From NCBI GenBank assembly GCA_030248225.1, contig JASANE010011810.1:1-64000 (forward strand): a stretch of DNA of 64,000 bases. The letters are read 5' to 3'. Source of the DNA: Trileptium ribeirensis (lineage: Eukaryota > Nematoda > Enoplea > Enoplida > Thoracostomopsidae). Numbering within the stretch: position 1 is the stretch's first letter; each line of letters begins with the position of its first letter. The position numbers and the translations under genes were made by a program. Below are positions 59,098 through 64,000 of the stretch, in pieces. The notes under the pieces are model-generated. The model made no database searches. It had not been told where the DNA came from and was given only the letters and a program-made list of their open reading frames with translations.

Positions 59098-59684
59098 GTA
59101 AGATCTAATATACATGGTTTTCAAGCACATTTCATGCTTGGTTTAACATGTTTTCGCTTGTATAACATCTATATTGTGACGACAATTTTATAGTTTGACA
59201 TGAAGTTGGTTTTAGCTTAGTTTGACTTATGAGCCTAACATATAAAACCAATACATGGAAACTAGAGTTAGCATAGTAGGAAGAGTCTTGAGAAACATTT
59301 TAGTTAAATCTTGTAAAGTTCTTGATCGTAAAGCTATCTTCATACCTTTCAAGAAGCTCAAACTTTTTCGCATAATGCTAAACATATTATGTGGCGTGCA
59401 AACTATCGTTTCCAATCGTTGTAAAGACTGAGTTTTATGTTGAATTACAATGTAACAAATCGAAACTTACCCTCGTTCGTATTTTGTCGATTGCACGGAT
59501 GCAATTATGTTCACAATTTTTCCTCATTTGAGATATCTGCCTAAACCGATGTATAACAAATTTTTGTGTCCATAAACTCAGTTTTATTTCAGTTAGAAAT
59601 TACAATTTGATTCAGGATTCGATATGTATAATTTTTGAGTTAAAGGTAATTTTTTATATTCGTAAGGTCTTTATCCATTTTTAG
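59098..59684. other. last myosin intron
   Basis: 587 bp, GT-AG. Nothing else is recognised. Confidence 0.8.
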
Positions 59685-59717
59685 GTGGGCGGTACATTGC
59701 ATGCTCAAGTTGAGTAA
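59685..59717 (+). CDS. Mhc: muscle myosin heavy chain, terminal exon (coding part)
   Basis: After the acceptor CATTTTTAG the frame continues in phase 0 as VGGTLHAQVE and stops at TAA (59715-59717). Eleven codons including the stop is too short for an ORF caller. The assignment rests on the acceptor, the matching phase and the immediate stop. Confidence 0.75.
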   Translation: MGGTLHAQVE

Positions 59718-60393
59718 CCACAGGCCTAGTGCGGTCATACTGAAGTGCTCAACACATCCCACCGCCGGAGTATCCTTAATTTTTAAATTTTACTAAAATG
59801 AAAGTGCGACAAACACGACTAACAAGAGTCTTTTTATTCCACAAGAGCTATGATTTCTTCATGGGTAACAAAGCCCTTTATGATAGCGTCTAGACACTAT
59901 CTTGTGGCTAGTTTTTTTGAGGACATCTAGAGATCTGTGTCGACATTGACACAAGGATTGTCGTGCTTTTTGTTGATGACCATTTTGCTCTCAGGCACAA
60001 GGCACATTATTGTAGCTTGCGAATTTATATGAACCGCATTTTTGAAACTGTATTGTCCTCATTGTAAGGCAGTGCATAGCGACATCAAACAATTACATGA
60101 ATGGTATTGCACTGAGTGTGGTTTGACATACTTCTGTTACGAAGACAAATATCAGACTATGGCTTTAGACAGGGCAATAGCAGCTATTCCTCTGCTGCTG
60201 CGTACTTTTTGAGGAAACTAAACAAGTACTGCAGTAGTCTCTTTGATTTTTAACACCCTATAAGGACGCATGGAATGTTTTACTAGATGCTACGCTGGAA
60301 CCGTTGGGTTGCAAAGCGCAGTGTCCCTGGAAAAAATAGACCGATCAAATATAACATAAGTTTATATGACTAAGTAATTTAATTATAAATAAA
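59718..60393 (+). other. myosin 3' UTR (probable)
   Basis: A canonical AATAAA lies at 60388-60393, about 670 bp after the stop codon. The mRNA end is not proven. A zinc-ribbon-like open frame lies within this stretch. Confidence 0.45.
60033..60212 (+). pseudogene. zinc-ribbon-like ORF fragment
   Basis: An open frame of 59 codons between stops, with no ATG near its start: TAFLKLYCPHCKAVHSDIKQ, then LHEWYCTECGLTYFCYEDK, then a short tail before the stop. The CPHC and CTEC pairs about 20 residues apart suggest a zinc ribbon. It could be a remnant of an inserted element or chance. Not recognised further. Confidence 0.3.
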
Positions 60394-60409
60394 ATATTCT
60401 TTCGTATTT

Positions 60410-60720
60410 TAAGCAACTGTTAAGAGTTTGATGGAGTACACGTAATCGAACTAACCTTTTGAGAGGAGACTATCATGGGCTTCTAGCCACCTTCACTGGG
60501 TTTTCACTTTAAACAACTATTAAGATGGATGTATTTTGATGGATTACTGGTAATCGAACTAACCTGTTGAAAGGAGACTTTTATATGATTCTAGCCACCG
60601 TCACTGGGTTTTCACTTTAAGCAACTGTTAAGATGGATGTATTTTGATGGATTACTGGTAATCGAACTAACCTGTTGAAAGGAGACTATTACGGGTTTCC
60701 GTCACTGGGTTTTCACTTTG
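60410..60720. repeat. tandem repeat, three units of about 104 bp
   Basis: The phrases AATCGAACTAACCTGTTGAA, GGAGACT and GTCACTGGGTTTTCACTTT recur three times with the same spacing. Units 2 and 3 are nearly identical and unit 1 is diverged. It sits just beyond the myosin poly(A) candidate. Confidence 0.85.
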
Positions 60721-63700
60721 CCCGATTTCCTACACGAAATTATCGCGCTTCTGTCAAACACTTCAAACAAACGCAGCAGCGGACCCTGAATTAATGTTTT
60801 ATGTGAGCTAGGATTTTCAATCCAACGGTTAGTATCTTGGTTTTAAATGGTGTGACTAAAAGTATTACAGTTTTGCGATCAGAGATCGTGCACTGTGGGT
60901 AGCTAGCTTTCACTGTTTTTTATGTTTGGCACTTTGGTGCTGCTCGCGTCCTATTAATTACGTTCATCCCGGTCTAATTTATTAATATTAGTGCATGTAC
61001 TGCTTTTGAAACTCTTTGGGAAACGTATATTGCTGTTAAAACAACTCGTAATTTAATGCGAGACAACTTGACGCACACAGGGCATAATGGACTAGAGCGC
61101 CGTCCTATCAATCCAGAGATTATGTGTTTAAGTCCCACAGATCCCGGTGTCTTGGATTTTTGTAGTTTTTTGTTTCAGCGAGTAAATGGTACTCATTAGG
61201 TAGAAAAACATCACGCTATCATAGCACTAATGAGAACGGGATAACCGTGCTCGAAATATGGGGATTCCAGAATTTTCCTCAGTAGGTGTGACATAAATTT
61301 GAGCCTGGTATGCACAGTGGATTGCAAGAAAAAATTGTAAAAATTAGATTTATTTAATTTATTCAATATGTAAAGGTAAATCAGTTAATAAATCACCACA
61401 TGTTCTGCTAATGGCCTGTGTTAATGTTAAAACAATTTATAAACAAATTTTATCAATTTTTAGTTTAGGAAAAATTTATTAGAAGGACATAGCTTTAATT
61501 TTTCGTTTCAGTTATGCGTTCTACCGGCGAGAGCAAAATATTATCAACGGGAATTAAAGCAGGAGTTTAAAATTTTGGGGCCCCCGTTTTGTGGCGGAGA
61601 GGACAAAAACCGCCAAAAAAATTCCAACACGTGCTTGTCAAATTTCGAGAAGCTAGAAATAACGATTATTCTGTATTTACGAAATAACCGATAATGATTT
61701 TGAAATTGGCGAACGGAAGGCACATTGGGTCAATGATATTGCCTAATTATCAGACTAACACTATTGAATATTTGCATGACGCTTAATCTAAAGGCGTGTT
61801 CACACGCTCAAACTTTTTGTTTACACGCCTTAAGCATTGTTACATGCCTATAACCTTTCATACTTTGTGCGTACTGCCCTACAAGTTCTCAAGACGTTAA
61901 AAAACTGTGGAAACCCAACGGTCACAGCGAAGCATCCAGTTCGTGTAAGGCAAAAATTGCCTGTGTAGAATCATTACTATCAATGTCATCGGTCGTAGTT
62001 TGATGTTGTATACGTTTTTCAGGCATCGGCAGCTGTTATTCGCTCGTCAAGCCGCAGTAGATTATCCGAATTTTAGAAATTTTAAATTATTTTTTTTTTA
62101 TTTAATATTGATTTACAACTGGTTATGTTAGTTTAATAACCTGTAATGAGTCTATCTATTTTGATATTTAATTACTTAGGCTATTCAGTTTAAAACGTTT
62201 AGTGCTGTGTACATTTCCTATTTATTTAGCTGACCTATAAATTGTTTTATACGTTTCTGGTGTAATACTAGGTTTTTTGTGAATCCGAATACGTTTTTAA
62301 AATCTTGCCGAATGTGTCGTCAACAAGTCTAGATATGATCAACTTTTAATGAAACACCACGGTTTGATTATATTAATTTATTCATTAGAAAACTTTGGAA
62401 TTTAGCGAAGTCTGATTTTAAACACCTTCAATAATTCGAAATAATGTTACTAGCATCACGCATTTTGAATATGTAATTTTCGGAATTTATAGCGTTCGGT
62501 CGAATGTCATGTGCTGCATTTTCTGTCAAAACCACATATTGGTTTGCCAATAGCTTAGTTACAGGATACCGAAAACAGCTATATCGGCGTGATATGCTGT
62601 GGTAACGTATATAGCTACACAATTCTTACACCGACAGCCTGTAAAACCGTCTTACTTTCGCATAAAAAGTGGCGTAGCGTATGTATTACTATCGCATCAA
62701 TCGTACTTGACGGCTGCTAAAATAGGTGTTCGTGAGGGCTAGGGGTTACCCTGCAAGGGATTGTCTCCACTTCCCTAAGCCATCCTCCCTTGAAGCACCG
62801 CATGGCCTAACATCCCACCCCGTGCGTGGGAAGCTCTGGGATAGTTTGAGAATTTTAGCAATTACGAGCAAAAAATTACCTCAAGTTTGAGCAAATTATG
62901 ATCATTTTCGGCATTTGCAAAAAATTTAACCCGTCTATTGCACCCTTTCGGCACACCCCTCCCCGGAACCATGTACGGCCATAATTCATGGCAAGTTGAA
63001 CACCTATGTCCGTAGTATTTTTATTGTAACATCTATTTTTCTACGTTGCACCGGAAGAATTTCCGTAATTAATGTTAGTAAAGACCTATCTACGATACAC
63101 ACATGAATGTGTTAACTACTGAAAATTGCTGATCAAAGTCAACACTATTTTCAAATCTAGTTTTATGTGAGATGAAAGAATACGTCGTATCATTCATTGA
63201 TATCCGAATCCGACCAACGGTTCCTGTGTTTTGTAAGGACTTAAGATCAATTTATTGACTATTGCAACTTTTTGACCAAACATAGGGCTTTGTTTTCAAA
63301 TTTGGGTTCAGACGTTGGATCATCGGCTATTAATATATCCACGACGAACTCAAGTCGTAATTATTAGTAAAGATATGTGTTCCTCTAAATTTCCGTCGAA
63401 GCCGAGATTATTAACACATTGTTAATGACCAATATATTTGCTTATATCTTTTGCTACATTTATATGTCTTTTGAATTTTTAATTAATACCAATTTTATGT
63501 TATTTTTATAAGACTGCCATTTTGTTTCATATTTATTCATGTTTACTAGGTTTAGACGGCGTCGTTTTTCGGTTTGTCGGTTGTTGAAATAGGAATTTTC
63601 GACATGATTCTACCGGATTCTAATAAAAAGGATGTTCATAATATACTCATAATCAGTCAATATTCTTAGCATTGGTCGCTTTATATTAACCTTAATTTCA

Positions 63701-64000
63701 TTCTTTGACGTAATTTTTGCTCGAAAATATTCTGCAGGATATAATTGTATGAAGCAGTAACAAATCCTGCCTCCGTCATTTCGTTTCTCGATTATACGTT
63801 GATAGTATATTACTCGTGTAAACTTGTAACACTTAAATATATGCGATAGAAATTGACCGAGTTGATAGCGCATTCTTACGGCTGATATACATGGACCCGA
63901 TCATGCAATCCACTCCACCCGGCCTCGTCTCGATAGGGTCGTAATACTTGGAAGGTCCATGATTACCATTTTGCCCGAATTCTGTATTTTAATGTAATAT
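60721..64000. other. intergenic tail of the window
   Basis: No gene is recognised on either strand. A weak tRNA-like segment (GGACTAGAGCG to GTTTAAGTCCC) lies at about 61087-61145. Short inverted strings (AAAGGCGTGTTCACACGC and GTTTACACGCC) lie at 61791-61830. Short minus-strand frames at 62428-62622 and 63610-63873 have no domain. Confidence 0.45.

Noticed and set aside
1..64000. CRISPR arrays, operons, riboswitches or bacterial features
   Set aside because: The window is eukaryotic; the tandem repeats present lack the direct-repeat/unique-spacer pattern.

Overview
This is a eukaryotic, AT-rich stretch of animal genome. Two multi-exon protein-coding genes lie on opposite strands, with small exons, multi-kilobase introns and a heavy load of transposons. 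The body-wall-type muscle myosin tail, the elongated low-complexity loops in the receptor, and the mix of BEL/Pao, hAT, TTAA-target MITE and SINE-like elements suggest an invertebrate, perhaps a lophotrochozoan such as a flatworm. That placement is an inference and is weak.

Left and centre (1522-40474, minus strand): nine exons of a DCC/neogenin/frazzled/UNC-40-type netrin receptor. In transcript order they encode the end of Ig2, all of Ig3 and Ig4, a very long (about 200-residue) linker, FN3-1 and FN3-2. The reading phase agrees at all eight internal junctions. The first exon(s), the later FN3 domains, the transmembrane segment and the cytoplasmic tail are not seen and probably lie outside the window. 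The introns hold two complete copies and one truncated copy of a non-autonomous hAT family with 8-bp target duplications, a nested hAT with a decayed transposase, a 1.38-kb terminal-inverted-repeat element, a 591-bp tandem duplication, and a 4.3-kb higher-order tandem array of about 150-bp monomers with a tRNA-derived SINE inserted in it.

Right (43748-59717, plus strand): the last five exons of a muscle myosin heavy chain. They encode the end of the coiled-coil rod and a Gly/Ser/Thr-rich tailpiece, and all four introns are phase 0. The exons 5' of 43748 would have to lie leftward, across the antisense receptor gene, yet none is recognised. The two genes therefore overlap in a way that needs explaining (nesting, a partial gene copy, or an assembly join).

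The last large myosin intron carries a complete BEL/Pao LTR retrotransposon (51383-58707, minus strand) with two LTRs and a perfect 5-bp target duplication. Its gag-pol is broken by frameshifts and a stop. Between integrase and the 3' LTR, where an envelope gene would sit, it carries an extra ORF. The second half of that ORF has the block I, III and V signatures of an SGNH/GDSL hydrolase, and a strong 3' splice site sits immediately before its ATG. This is the most unusual object in the window.

The rest (59.7-64 kb, and the intron stretches listed below) holds the myosin 3' UTR, a short tandem repeat, a zinc-ribbon-like ORF fragment and otherwise featureless intergenic DNA.
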